Below are positions 8,548 to 22,471 of a stretch of 64,000 nucleotides of DNA, piece after piece; the first letter of the stretch is position 1, and each line of letters opens with the position of its first letter. The notes beneath the pieces were generated by a model. The model did no database searches. It saw only the letters and a program-made list of their open reading frames with translations, and was not told the origin of the DNA. Source of the DNA: Oasisia sp. SBJ-2009 (lineage: Eukaryota; Annelida; Polychaeta; Sabellida; Siboglinidae); assembly GCA_964017155.1 (NCBI GenBank), contig OZ024856.1:7887811-7951810 (forward strand), given 5' to 3'. The position numbers and the translations under genes are program-made.

Positions 8548-11129
8548 TTGTCGAGCTTCCAAAATGGTGCCTATATTTCGGAAATTACGCTAATCACCCT
8601 CAAAGTGCGCTTACGCCAATGCAAAGTTATTTTCACATCTGAAACCTACAATGTACCACTACTCTTCGTGACATGTGTGGATTCGCATGATTCCCAGAAC
8701 GAAGAGTCAAGTACAAGTGGGCGTGCTTCGATACTCGTACCTATTTTTTTCCGAAATTACTGTAAACTCGCTTAAATGCGTTCGCGCCAAAACAACGGTA
8801 TTGTCTCATCGGAAAACTACAACGTAGTACCACTATAATTAGATACTTTTTTTTTGGATTTGCACAGGCCAGACAACGAGGAATAAAGTACAAGTGGTTG
8901 AATTTCGATACTAATAGATAGTGGCTTTGGAAATTGCAAGAAACACCCCAAAATGCGCTTACGCCAATATAAGGGTATTTTCTCTTCTGAAAAATACAAC
9001 GTACCAATACAGTTCGTTAGTTTTATGGATCGTCATCGGTTCCCGGACTAGAAATCAATTACAACTTGTCGAGCTTCCAAAATGGTGCCTATATTTCGGA
9101 AATTACGCTAATCAACCTCAAAGTTCGCTTACGCCAATGCAAAATTATTTTCACATCTGAAACCTACAATGTGCCACTACTATTCGTGACCTTTGTGGAT
9201 TCGCATGGTTCCCAGGGCGAAGAGTCAAGTACAAGTGGTCCTGCTTCGATACGCGTACCTATTTTTTCGGAAATTACGTTAAACTCCCTTAAATGCGTTC
9301 GCGCCAAATTAACGGTATTATCTCATCGGAAAACTACATCGTAGTACGACTATATTAAGATACTTTTTTTGGATTTGTATAGTCCAGACAACGAGGAATA
9401 AAGTGCACGGGGTTGAATTTCGATACTAATAGATAGTGATTTTCGAAATTTCGATAAACACCCCAAAGTGCGCTTGCGCCAATATAAGGGTATTTTCTCT
9501 TCTGAAAAATACAACGTACAAATACAGTTCGTTAGTTTTATGGATCGTCATCGGTTCCCGAACTAGAAATCGACTACAACTTGTCGAGCTTCCAAAATGG
9601 TGCCTATATTTCGGAAATTACGCTAATCACCCTCAAAGTGCGCTTACGCCAAAGCAAAGTTATTTTCACATCTGAAACCTACAATGTACCACTAATCTTC
9701 GTGACATGTGTGGATTCGCATGATTCCCAGAACGAAGAGTCAAGTACAAGTGGGCGTGCTTCGATACTCGAACCTATTTTTTCGGAAATTACTGTAAACT
9801 CGCTTAAATGCGTTCGCGCCAAAATAACGGTATTGTCTCATCGGAAAACTACAACGTAGTACCACTATAATTATATACTTTTTTTTGGATTTGCATAGGC
9901 CAGACAACAAGGAATAAAGTACAAGTGGTTGAATTTCGATACTAATAGATAGTGGCTTTGGAAATTGCGAGAAACACCCCAAAATGCGCTTACGCCAATA
10001 TAAGGGTATTTTCTCTTCTGAAAAATACAACGTACAAATACAGTTCGTTAGTTTTATGGATCGTCATCGGTTCCCGAACTAGAAATCGACTACAACTTGT
10101 CGAGCTTCCAAAATGGTGCCTATATTTCGGAAATTACGCTAATCACCCTCAAAGTGCGCTTACGCCAATGCAAAGTAATTTTCACATCTGAAACCTACAA
10201 TGTACCACTACTCTTCGTGACATGTGTGGATTCGCATGATTCCCAGAACGAAGAGTCAAGTACAAGTGGGCGTGCTTCGATCCTCGTACCTATTTTTTCC
10301 GAAATTACTGTAAACTCGCTTAAATGCGTTCGCGCCAAAATAACGGTATTGTCTCATCGGAAAACTACAACGTAGTACCACTATAATTAGATACTTTTTT
10401 TTTGGATTTGCACAGGGCAGACAACGAGGAATAAAGTAGAAGTGGTTGAATTTCGATACTAATAGATAGTGGCTTTGGAAATTGCGAGAAACACCCCAAA
10501 ATGCGCTTACGCCAATATAAGGGTATTTTCTCTTCTGAAAAATACAACTTACCAATACAGTTCGTTAGTTTTATGGATCGTCATCGGTTCCCGGACTAGA
10601 AATCAATTACAACTTGTCGAGCTTCCAAAATGTTGCCTATATTTCGGAAATTACGCTAATCACCCTCAAAGTTCGCTTACGCCAATGCAAAGTTATTTTC
10701 ACATCTGAAACCTACAATGTACCACTACTATTCGTGACCTTTGTGGATTCGCGTGGTTCCCAGGGCGAAGAGTCATGTACAAGTGGTCGTGCTTCGATAC
10801 GCGTACCTATTTTTTCGGAAATTACGTTAAACTCCCTTAAATGCGTTCGCGCCAAATTAACGGTATTATCTCATCGGAAAACTACATCGTAGTACGACTA
10901 TATTAAGATACTTTTTTTTGGATTTGTATAGTCCAGATAACGAGGAATAAAGTGCACGGGGTTGAATTTCGATATTAATAGATAGTGATTTTCGAAATTT
11001 CGATAAACACCCCAAAGTGCGCTTGCGCCAATATAAGGGTATTTTCTCTTCTGAAAAATACAACGTACAAATACAGTTCGTTAGTTTTATGGATCGTCAT
11101 CGGTTCCCGAACTAGAAATCGACTACAAC
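8548..11129 (+). repeat. 5-unit HOR copy 1 (2582 bp)
   Basis: Anchors 8548 (C1 with T7 before CCGAAATT), 9066 (AATCAACCTC, GTGCCAC, GTCCTGC), 9581 (p1-like), 10097 (p2-like, AAAGTAATTTTC) and 10614 (p3-like, AAAATGTTGCC). The next copy has the same order and the same length. It differs from copy 2 at a few sites, for example CCAAAGCAAAG at 9651 against CCAATGCAAAG, and GATCCTCG at 10280 against GATACTCG. Confidence 0.85.
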
Positions 11130-13711
11130 TTGTCGAGCTTCCAAAATGGTGCCTATATTTCGGAAATTACGCTAATCACCCTCAAAGTGCGCTTACGCCA
11201 ATGCAAAGTTATTTTCACATCTGAAACCTACAATGTACCACTACTCTTCGTGACATGTGTGGATTCGCATGATTCCCAGAACGAAGAGTCAAGTACAAGT
11301 GGGCGTGCTTCGATACTCGTACCTATTTTTTTCCGAAATTACTGTAAACTCGCTTAAATGCGTTCGCGCCAAAACAACGGTATTGTCTCATCGGAAAACT
11401 ACAACGTAGTACCACTATAATTAGATACTTTTTTTTTGGATTTGCACAGGCCAGACAACGAGGAATAAAGTACAAGTGGTTGAATTTCGATACTAATAGA
11501 TAGTGGCTTTGGAAATTGCGAGAAACACCCCAAAATGCGCTTACGCCAATATAAGGGTATTTTCTCTTCTGAAAAATACAACGTACCAATACAGTTCGTT
11601 AGTTTTATGGATCGTCATCGGTTCCCGGACTAGAAATCAATTACAACTTGTCGAGCTTCCAAAATGGTGCCTATATTTCGGAAATTACGCTAATCAACCT
11701 CAAAGTTCGCTTACGCCAATGCAAAATTATTTTCACATCTGAAACCTACAATGTGCCACTACTATTCGTGACCTTTGTGGATTCGCATGGTTCCCAGGGC
11801 GAAGAGTCAAGTACAAGTGGTCCTGCTTCGATACGCGTACCTATTTTTTCGGAAATTACGTTAAACTCCCTTAAATGCGTTCGCGCCAAATTAACGGTAT
11901 TATCTCATCGGAAAACTACATCGTAGTACGACTATATTAAGATACTTTTTTTGGATTTGTATAGTCCAGACAACGAGGAATAAAGTGCACGGGGTTGAAT
12001 TTCGATACTAATAGATAGTGATTTTCGAAATTTCGATAAACACCCCAAAGTGCGCTTGCGCCAATATAAGGGTATTTTCTCTTCTGAAAAATACAACGTA
12101 CAAATACAGTTCGTTAGTTTTATGGATCGCCATCGGTTCCCGAACTAGAAATCGACTACAACTTGTCGAGCTTCCAAAATGGTGCCTATATTTCGGAAAT
12201 TACGCTAATCACCCTCAAAGTGCGCTTACGCCAATGCAAAGTTATTTTCACATCTGAAACCTACAATGTACCACTAATCTTCGTGACATGTGTGGATTCG
12301 CATGATTCCCAGAACGAAGAGTCAAGTACAAGTGGGCGTGCTTCGATACTCGAACCTATTTTTTCGGAAATTACTGTAAACTCGCTTAAATGCGTTCGCG
12401 CCAAAATAACGGTATTGTCTCATCGGAAAACTACAACGTAGTACCACTATAATTATATACTTTTTTTTGGATTTGCATAGGCCAGACAACAAGGAATAAA
12501 GTACAAGTGGTTGAATTTCGATACTAATAGATAGTGGCTTTGGAAATTGCGAGAAACACCCCAAAATGCGCTTACGCCAATATAAGGGTATTTTCTCTTC
12601 TGAAAAATACAACGTACAAATACAGTTCGTTAGTTTTATGGATCGTCATCGGTTCCCGAACTAGAAATCGACTACAACTTGTCGAGCTTCCAAAATGGTG
12701 CCTATATTTCGGAAATTACGCTAATCACCCTCAAAGTGCGCTTACGCCAATGCAAAGTAATTTTCACATCTGAAACCTACAATGTACCACTACTCTTCGT
12801 GACATGTGTGGATTCGCATGATTCCCAGAACGAAGAGTCAAGTACAAGTGGGCGTGCTTCGATACTCGTACCTATTTTTTCCGAAATTACTGTAAACTCG
12901 CTTAAATGCGTTCGCGCCAAAATAACGGTATTGTCTCATCGGAAAACTACAACGTAGTACCACTATAATTAGATACTTTTTTTTTGGATTTGCACAGGGC
13001 AGACAACGAGGAATAAAGTAGAAGTGGTTGAATTTCGATACTAATAGATAGTGGCTTTGGAAATTGCGAGAAACACCCCAAAATGCGCTTACGCCAATAT
13101 AAGGGTATTTTCTCTTCTGAAAAATACAACTTACCAATACAGTTCGTTAGTTTTATGGATCGTCATCGGTTCCCGGACTAGAAATCAATTACAACTTGTC
13201 GAGCTTCCAAAATGTTGCCTATATTTCGGAAATTACGCTAATCACCCTCAAAGTTCGCTTACGCCAATGCAAAGTTATTTTCACATCTGAAACCTACAAT
13301 GTACCACTACTATTCGTGACCTTTGTGGATTCGCGTGGTTCCCAGGGCGAAGAGTCATGTACAAGTGGTCGTGCTTCGATACGCGTACCTATTTTTTCGG
13401 AAATTACGTTAAACTCCCTTAAATGCGTTCGCGCCAAATTAACGGTATTATCTCATCGGAAAACTACATCGTAGTACGACTATATTAAGGTACTTTTTTT
13501 TGGATTTGTATAGTCCAGATAACGAGGAATAAAGTGCACGGGGTTGAATTTCGATATTAATAGATAGTGATTTTTGAAATTTCGATAAACACCCCAAAGT
13601 GCGCATGCGCCAATATAAGGGTATTTTCTCTTCTGAAAAATACAACCTACACATACAGTTCGTTTATTTTATGGATCGTCATCGGTTCCCGGACTAGAAA
13701 TCAATTACAAC
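11130..13711 (+). repeat. 5-unit HOR copy 2 (2582 bp)
   Basis: Anchors 11130, 11648, 12163, 12679 and 13196 match 8548-11129 unit by unit at identical spacing. Private changes include GGATCGCCATC at 12125 and AAGGTAC at 13487. The following A-B segment switches to the p4 type with the GCGCATGCGC box. Confidence 0.85.
13601..13610 (+). other. Perfect palindrome GCGCATGCGC in a B-head box
   Basis: Third copy, just after the second 5-unit HOR copy. The following C subunit is pure class C1 here, unlike at 3279 and 6891. Confidence 0.7.
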
Positions 13712-16700
13712 TTGTCGAGCTTCCAAAATGGTGCCTATATTTCGGAAATTACGCTAATCACCCTCAAAGTGCGCTTACGCCAATGCAAAGTTATTTTCAC
13801 ATCTGAAACCTACAATGTACCACTACTCTTCGTGACATGTGTGGATTCGCATGATTCCCAGAACGAAGAGTCAAGTACAAGTGGGCGTGCATCGATACTC
13901 GTACCTATTTTTTCCGAAATTACTGTAAACTCGCTTAAATGCGTTCGCGCCAAAACAACGGTATTGTCTCATCGGAAAACTACATCGTAGTACGACTATA
14001 TTAAGATACTTTTTTTTGGATTTGTATAGTCCAGACAACGAGGAATAAAGTGCACGGGGTTGAATTTCGATACTAATAGATAGTGATTTTCGAAATTTCG
14101 ATAAACACACCAAAGTGCGCTTGCGCCAATATAAGGGTATTTTCTCTTCTGAAAAATACAACGTACAAATACAGTTCGTTAGTTTTATGGATCGTCATCG
14201 GTTCCCGAACTAGAAATCGACTACAACTTGTCGAGCTTCCAAAATGGTGCCTATATTTCGGAAATTACGCTAATCACCCTCAAAGTGCGCTTACGCCAAT
14301 GCAAAGTTATTTTCACATCTGAAACCTACAATGTACCACTACTCTTCGTGACATGTGTGGATTCGCATGATTCCCAGAACGAAGAGTCAAGTACAAGTGG
14401 GCGTGCTTCGATACTCGAACCTATTTTTTCGGAAATTACTGTAAACTCGCTTAAATGCGTTCGCGCCAAAATAACGGTATTGTCTCATCGGAAAACTACA
14501 ACGTAGTACCACTATAATTATATACTTTTTTTTGGATTTGCATAGGCCAGACAACAAGGAATAAAGTACAAGTGGTTGAATTTCGATACTAATAGATAGT
14601 GGCTTTGGAAATTGCGAGAAACACCCCAAAATGCGCTTACGCCAATATAAGGGTATTTTCTCTTCTGAAAAATACAACGTACAAATACAGTTCGTTAGTT
14701 TTATGGATCGTCATCGGTTCCCGAACTAGAAATCGACTACAACTTGTCGAGCTTCCAAAATGGTGCCTATATTTCGGAAATTACGCTAATCACCCTCAAA
14801 GTGCGCTTACGCCAATGCAAAGTAATTTTCACATCTGAAACCTACAATGTACAACTACTCTTCGTGACATGTGTGGATTCGCATGATTCCCAGAACGAAG
14901 AGTCAAGTACAAGTGGGCGTGCTTCGATACTCGTACCTATTTTTTTCCGAAATTACTGTAAACTCGCTTAAATGCGTTCGCCCCAAAACAACGGTATTGT
15001 CTCATCGGAAAACTACAACGTAGTGCCACTATAATTATATACTTTTTTTTTGGATTTGCACAGGCCAGACAAAGAGGAATAAAGTACAAGTGGTTGAATT
15101 TCGATACTAATAGATAGTGGCTTTGGAAATTGCGAGAAACACCCCAAAATGCGCTTACGCCAATATAAGGGTATTTTCTCTTCTGAAAAATACAACTTAC
15201 CAATACAGTTCGTTAGTTTTATGGATCGTCATCGGTTCCCGGACTAGAAATCAATTACAACTTGTCGAGCTTCCAAAATGGTGCCTATATTTCGGAAATT
15301 ACGCTAATCACCCTCAAAGTTCGCTTACGCCAATGCAACATTATTTTCACATCTGAAACCTACAATGTACCACTAATATTCGTGACCTTTGTGGATTCGC
15401 ATGGTTCCCAGGGCGAAGAGTCATGTACAAGTGGTCGTGTTCGATACGCGTACCTATTTTTTCGGAAATTACGTTAAACTCCCTCAAATGCGTTCTCGCC
15501 AAATTAACGGTATTATCTCATCGGAAAACTACATCGTAGTACGACTATATTAAGATACTTTTTTTGGATTTGTATAGTCCAGACAACGAGGAATAAAGTG
15601 CACGGGGTTGAATTTCGATACTAATAGATAGTGATTTTCGAAATTTCGATAAACACCCCAAAGTGCGCTTGCGCCAATATAAGGGTATTTTCTCTTCTGA
15701 AAAATACAACGTACAAATACAGTTCGTTAGTTTTATGGATCGTCATCGGTTCCCGAACTAGAAATCGACTACAACTTGTCGAGCTTCCAAAATGGTGCCT
15801 ATATTTCGGAAATTACGCTAATCACCATCAAAGTGCGCTTACGCCAATGCAAAGTTATTTTCACATCTGAAACCTACAATGTACCACTAATCTTCGTGAC
15901 ATGTGTGGATTCGCATGATTCCCAGAACGAAGAGTCAAGTACAAGTGGGCGTGCTTCGATATTCGTACCTATTTTTTCGGAAATTACTGTAAACTCGCTT
16001 AAATGCGTTCGCGCCAAAATAACGGTATTGTCTCATCGGAAAACTACAACGTAGTACCACTATAATTATATACTTTTTTTTTGGATTTGCATAGGCCAGA
16101 CAACAAGGAATAAAGTACAAGTGGTTGAATTTCGATACTAATAGATAGTGGCTTTGGAAATTGCGAGAAACACCCCAAAATGCGCTTACGCCAATATAAG
16201 GGTATTTTCTCTTCTGAAAAATACAACGTACAAATACAGTTCGTTAGTTTTATGGATCGTCATCGGTTCCCGAACTAGAAATCGACTACAACTTGTCGAG
16301 CTTCCAAAATGGTGCCTATATTTCGGAAATTACGCTAATCACCCTCAAAGTGCGCTTACGCCAATGCAAAGTAATTTTCACATCTGAAACCTACAATGTA
16401 CCACTACTCTTCGTGACATGTGTGGATTCGCATGATTCCCAGAACGAAGAGTCAAGTACAAGTGGGCGTGCTTCGATACTCGTACCTATTTTTTCCGAAA
16501 TTACTCTAAACTCGCTTAAATGCGTTCGCGCCAAAATAACGGTATTGTCTCATCGGAAAACTACAACGTAGTACCACTATAATTAGATACTTTTTTTTGG
16601 ATTTGCATAGGCCAGACAACAAGGAATAAAGTACAAGTGGTTGAATTTCGATACTAATAGATAGTGGCTTTGGAAATTGCGAGAAACACCCCAAAATGCG

Positions 16701-17839
16701 CTTACGCCAATATAAGGGTATTTTCTCTTCTGAAAAATACAACGTAACAATACAGTTCGTTAGTTTTATGGATCGTCATCGGTTCCTGGACTAGAAATCA
16801 ATTACAACTTGTCGAGCTTCCAAAGTGGTGCCTATATTTCGGAAATTACGCTAATCACCCTCAAAGTTCGCTTACGCCAATGCAAAGTTATTTTCACATC
16901 TGAAACCTACAATGTACCACTACTATTCGTGACATTTGTGGATTCGTATGGTTCCCAGGGCGAAGAGTCAAGTACAAGTGGTCCTGCTTCGATAAGCGTA
17001 CCTATTTTTTCGGAAATAAGGTTAAACTCCCTTAAATGCGTTCGCGCCAAATTAACGGTATTATCTCATCGGAAAACTACATCGTAGTACGACTATAATA
17101 AAATACTTTTTTTGGATTTGTATAGTCCAGACAACGAGGAATAAAGTACACGGGGTTGAATTTCGATTCTAATAGATGGTGATTTTCGAAATTGCGATAA
17201 ACACCCCAAAGTGCGCTTGCGCCAATATAAGGGTATTTTCTCTTCTGAAAAATACAACGTACAAATACAGTTCGTTAGTTTTATGGATCGTCATCGGTTC
17301 CCGAACTAGAAATCGACTACAACTTGTCGAGCTTCCAAAATGGTGCCTATATTTCGGAAATTACGCTAATCACCCTCAAAGTGCGCTTACGCCAATGCAA
17401 AGTTATTTTCACATCTGAAACCTACAATGTACCACTAATCTTCGTGACATGTGTGGATTCGCATGATTCCCAGAACGAAGAGTCAAGTACAAGTGGGCGT
17501 GCTTCGATACTCGTACCTATTTTTTCGGAAATTACTGTAAACTCGCTTAAATGCGTCCGCGCCAAAATAACGGTATTGTCTCATCGGAAAACTACAACGT
17601 AGTACCACTATAATTATATACTTTTTTTTGGATTTGCATAGGCCAGACAACAAGGAATAAAGTACAAGTGGTTGAATTTCGATACTAATAGATAGTGGCT
17701 TTGGAAATTGCGAGAAACACCCCAAAATGCGCTTACGCCAATATAAGGGTATTTTCTTTTCTGAAAAATACAACTTACCAATACAGTTCGTTAGTTTTAT
17801 GGATCGTCATCGGTTCCCGGACTAGAAATCAATTACAAC
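13712..17839 (+). repeat. Mixed block without a clear HOR (8 units)
   Basis: Anchors 13712, 14228, 14744, 15262, 15776, 16293, 16809 and 17324. Each has its own variants: GTGCATCGATAC at 13712, GTTCGCCCC at about 14985, GTTCTCGCC at about 15493, TCACCATCAAAG at 15830, and GATAAGCGTACC with GAAATAAGG in the 16809 unit. Unit 16809 and the GATGGTGATTTTCG subunit after it resemble 62195-62600. This is a diverged stretch between two better-ordered HOR regions. Confidence 0.75.
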
Positions 17840-19901
17840 TTGTCGAGCTTCCAAAATGGTGCCTATATTTCGGAAATTACGCTAATCACCCTCAAAGTTC
17901 GCTTACGCCAATGCAAAGTTATTTTCACATCTGAAACCTACAATGTTCCACTACTATTCGTGACATTTGTGGATTCGCATGGTTCCCAGGGCGAAGAGTC
18001 AAGTACAAGTGGTCGTGTTCGAAACGCGTACCTATTTTTTCGGAAATTACGTTAAACTCCCTTAAATGCGTTCGCGCCAAATTAACGGTATTATCTCATC
18101 GGAAAACTACATCGTAGTACGACTATATTAAGATACTTTTTTTGGATTTGTATAGTCCAGACAACGAGGAATAAAGTGCACGGGGTTGAATTTCGATACT
18201 AATAGATAGTGATTTTCGAAATTTCGATAAACACCCCAAAGTGCGCTTGCGCCAATATAAGGGTATTTTCTCTTCTGAAAAATACAACGTACAAATACAG
18301 TTCGTTAGTTTTATGGATCGTCATCGGTTCCCGAACTAGAAATCGACTACAACTTGTCGAGCTTCCAAAATGGTGCCTATATTTCGGAAATTACGCTAAT
18401 CACCCTCAAAGTGCGCTTACGCCAAAGCAAAGTTATTTTCACATCTGAAACCTACAATGTACCACTAATCTTCGTGACATGTGTGGATTCGCATGATTCC
18501 CAGAACGAAGAGACAAGTACAAGTGGGCGTGCTTCGATACTCGTACCTATTTTTTCGGAAATTACTGTATACTCGCTTAAATGCGTTCGCGCCAAAATAA
18601 CGGTATTGCCTCATCGGAAAACTACAATGTAGTACCACTATAATTATATACTTTTTTTTGGATTTGCATAGGCCAGACAACAAGGAATAAAGTACAAGTG
18701 GTTGAATTTCGATACTAATAGATAGTGGCTTTGGAAATTGCGAGAAACACCCCAAAATGCGCTTACGCCAATATAAGGGTATTTTCTCTTCTGAAAAATA
18801 CAACGTACAAATACAGTTCGTTAGTTTTATGGATCGTCATCGGTTCCCGGACTAGAAATCAACTACAACTTGTCGAGCTTCCAAAATGGTGCCTATATTT
18901 CGGAAATTACGCTAATCACCCTCAAAGTGCGCTTACGCCAATGCAAAGTAATTTTCACATCTGACACCTACAATGTACCACTACTATTCGTGACATTTGT
19001 GGATTCGCATGGTTCCCAGGGCGAAGAGTCATGTACAAGTGGTCGTGCTTCGATACGCGTACCTATTTTTTTTGGAAATTACGTTAAACTCCCTTAAATG
19101 CGTTCGCGCCAAATTAACGGTATTATCTCATCGGAAAACTACATCGTAGTACGACTATATTAAGATACTTTTTTTGGATTTGTATAGTCCAGACAACGAG
19201 GAATAAAGTGCACGGGGTTGAATTTCGATACTAATAGATAGTGATTTTCGAAATTTCGATAAACACCCCAAAGTGCGCTTGCGCCAATATAAGGGTATTT
19301 TCTCTTATGAAAAATACAACGTACAAATACAGTTCGTTAGTTTTATGGATCGTCATCGGTTCCCGAACTAGAAATCGACTACAACTTGTCGAGCTTCCAA
19401 AATGGTGCCTATATTTCGGAAATTACGCTAATCACCCTCAAAGTGCGCTTACGCCAATGCAAAGTTATTTTCACATCTGAAACCTACAATGTACCACTAC
19501 TCTTCGTGACATGTGTGGATTCGCATGATTCCCAGAACGAAGAGTCAAGTACAAGTGGGCGTGCTTCGATACTCGTACCTATTTTTTCCGAAATTACTGT
19601 AAACTCGCTTAAATGCGTTCGCGCCAAAACAACGGTATTGTCTCATCGGAAAACTACAACGTAGTGCCACTATAATTATATACTTTTTTTTGGATTTGCG
19701 CAGGCCAGACAACGAGGAATAAAGTACAAGTGGTTGAATTTCGATACTAATAGATAGTGGCTTTGGAAATTGCGAGAAACACCCCAAAATGCGCTTACGC
19801 CAATATAAGGGTATTTTCTCTTCTGAAAAATACAACTTACCAATACAGTTCGTTAGTTTTATGGATCGTCATCGGTTCCGGGACTAGAAATCAATTACAA
19901 C
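17840..19901 (+). repeat. k cassette copy 1 (units k1-k4)
   Basis: Anchors 17840 (k1: one-base deletion GGTCGTGTTCG), 18354 (k2: CCAAAGCAAAG and CTGTATACTCG), 18870 (k3: C2 with CATTTGTGG and a lengthened T-run) and 19386 (k4: C1 followed by GCCAAAACAACGG). k1 has GAAACGCG in place of GATACGCG. k2 carries the q variants TGCCTCATCGG and ACAATGTAGT, and k3 has CTGACACC. This copy is therefore a k/q mosaic. Confidence 0.75.
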
Positions 19902-20408
19902 TTGTCGAGCTTCCAAAATGGTGCCTATATTTCGGAAATTACGCTAATCACCCTCAAAGTTCGCTTACGCCAATGCAAAATTATTTTCACTTCTGAAACC
20001 TACAATGTACCATTCGTGACCTTTGTGGATTCGCATGGTTCCCAGGGCGAAGAGTCATGTACAAGTGGTCGTGTTCGATACGCGTACCTATTTTTTCGGA
20101 AATTACGTTAAACTCCCTTAAATGCGTTCGCGCCAAATTAACGGTATTATCTCATCGGAAAACTACATCGTAGTACGACTATATTAAGATACTTTTTTTG
20201 GATTTGTATAGTCCAGACAACGAGGAATAAAGTGCACGGGTTGAATTTCGATACTAATAGATAGTGATTTTCGAAATTTCGATAAACACCCCAAAGTGCG
20301 CTTACGCCAATATAAGGGTATTTTCTCTTCTGAAAAATACAACTTACCAATACAGTTCGTTAGTTTTATGGATCGTCATCGGTTCCCGGACTAGAAATCA
20401 ATTACAAC
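19902..20408 (+). repeat. Short 507-bp unit (k1-like)
   Basis: This is the shortest anchor spacing in the window. The C subunit has lost six bases (ACCATTCGTG at about 20009, where other units read ACCACTACTATTCGTG). It also has the k1 one-base deletion, and the next A has lost one G (CACGGGTTG at about 20235). It is a k1-type unit followed by another k1, so a partial cassette was lost or duplicated here. Confidence 0.8.
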
Positions 20409-22471
20409 TTGTCGAGCTTCCAAAATGGTGCCTATATTTCGGAAATTACGCTAATCACCCTCAAAGTTCGCTTACGCCAATGCAAAATTATTTTCACATC
20501 TGAAACCTACAATGTACCACTACTATTCGTGACCTTTGTGGATTCGGATGGTTCCCAGGGCGAAGAGTCATGTACAAGTGGTCGTGTTCGATACGCGTAC
20601 CTATTTTTTCGGAAATTACGTTAAACTCCCTTAAATGCGTTCGCGCCAAATTAACGGTATTATCTCATCGGAAAACTACATCGTAGTACGACTATATTAA
20701 GATACTTTTTTTGGATTTGTATAGTCCAGACAACGAGGAATAAAGTGCACGGGGTTGAATTTCGATACTAATAGATAGTGATTTTCGAAATTTCGATAAA
20801 CACCCCAAAGTGCGCTTGCGCCAATATAAGGGTATTTTCTCTTCTGAAAAATACAACGTACAAATACCGTTCGTTAGTTTTATGGATCGTCATCGGTTCC
20901 CGAACTAGAAATCGACTACAACTTGTCGAGCTTCCAAAATGGTGCCTATATTTCGGAAATTACGCTAATCACCCTCAAAGTGCGCTTACGCCAAAGCAAA
21001 GTTATTTTCACATCTGAAACCTACAATGTACCACTAATCTTCGTGACATGTGTGGATTCGCATGATTCCCAGAACGAAGAGTCAAGTACAAGTGGGCGTG
21101 CTTCGATACTCGTACCTATTTTTTCGGAAATTACTGTATACTCGCTTAAATGCGTTCGCGCCAAAATAACGGTATTGTCTCATCGGAAAACTACAACGTA
21201 GTACCACTATAATTATATACTTTTTTTTGGATTTGCATAGGCCAGACAACAAGGAGTAAAGTACAAGTGGTTGAATTTCGATACTAATAGATAGTGGCTT
21301 TGGAAATTGCGAGAAACACCCCAAAATGCGCTTACGCCAATATAAGGGTATTTTCTCTTCTGAAAAATACAACGTACAAATAGAGTTCGTTAGTTTTATG
21401 GATCGTCATCGGTTCCCGGACTAGAAATCAATTACAACTTGTCGAGCTTCCAAAATGGTGCCTATATTTCGGAAATTACGCTAATCACCCTCAAAGTGCG
21501 CTTACGCCAATGCAAAGTAATTTTCACATCTGAAACCTACAATGTTCCACTACTATTCGTGACATTTGTGGATTCGCATGGTTCCCAGGGCGAAGAGTCA
21601 TGTACAAGTGGTCGTGCTTCGATACGCGTACCTATTTTTTTCGGAAATTACGTTAAACTCCCTTAAATGCGTTCGCGCCAAATTAACGGTATTATCTCAT
21701 CGGAAAACTACATCGTAGTACGACTATATTAAGATACTTTTTTTGGATTTGTATAGTCCAGACAACGAGGAATAAAGTGCACGGGGTTGAATTTCGATAC
21801 TAATAGATAGTGATTTTCGAAATTTCGATAAACACCCCAAAGTGCGCTTGCGCCAATATAAGGGTATTTTCTCTTCTGAAAAATACAACGTACAAATACA
21901 GTTCGTTAGTTTTATGGATCGTCATCGGTTCCCGAACTAGAAATCGACTACAACTTGTCGAGCTTCCAAAATGGTGCCTATATTTCGGAAATTACGCTAA
22001 TCACCCTCAAAGTGCGCTTACGCCAATGCAAAGTTATTTTCACATCTGAAACCTACAATGTACCACTACTCTTCGTGACATGTGTGGATTCGCATGATTC
22101 CCAGAACGAAGAGTCAAGTACAAGTGGGCGTGCTTCGATACTCGTACCTATTTTTTCGGAAATCACTGTAAACTCGCTTAAATGCGTTCGCGCCAAAACA
22201 ACGGTATTGTCTCATCGGAAAACTACAACGTAGTACCACTATAATTAGATACTTTTTTTTTGGATTTGCACAGGCCAGACAACGAGGAATAAAGTACAAG
22301 TGGTTGAATTTCGATACTAATAGATAGTGGCTTTGGAAATTGCGAGAAACACCCCAAAATGCGCTTCCGCCAATATAAGGGTATTTTCTCTTCTGAAAAA
22401 TACAACGTACCAATACAGTTCGTTAGTTTTATGGATCGTCATCGGTTCCCGGACTAGAAATCAATTACAAC
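20409..22471 (+). repeat. k cassette copy 2 (units k1-k4)
   Basis: Anchors 20409, 20923, 21439 and 21955, in the order k1-k2-k3-k4. k1 has GATTCGGATGG. The unit before k3 has AATAGAGTTCG, a variant kept in the later copies. Matching units lie 2569 bp downstream of those in copy 1. Confidence 0.8.
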
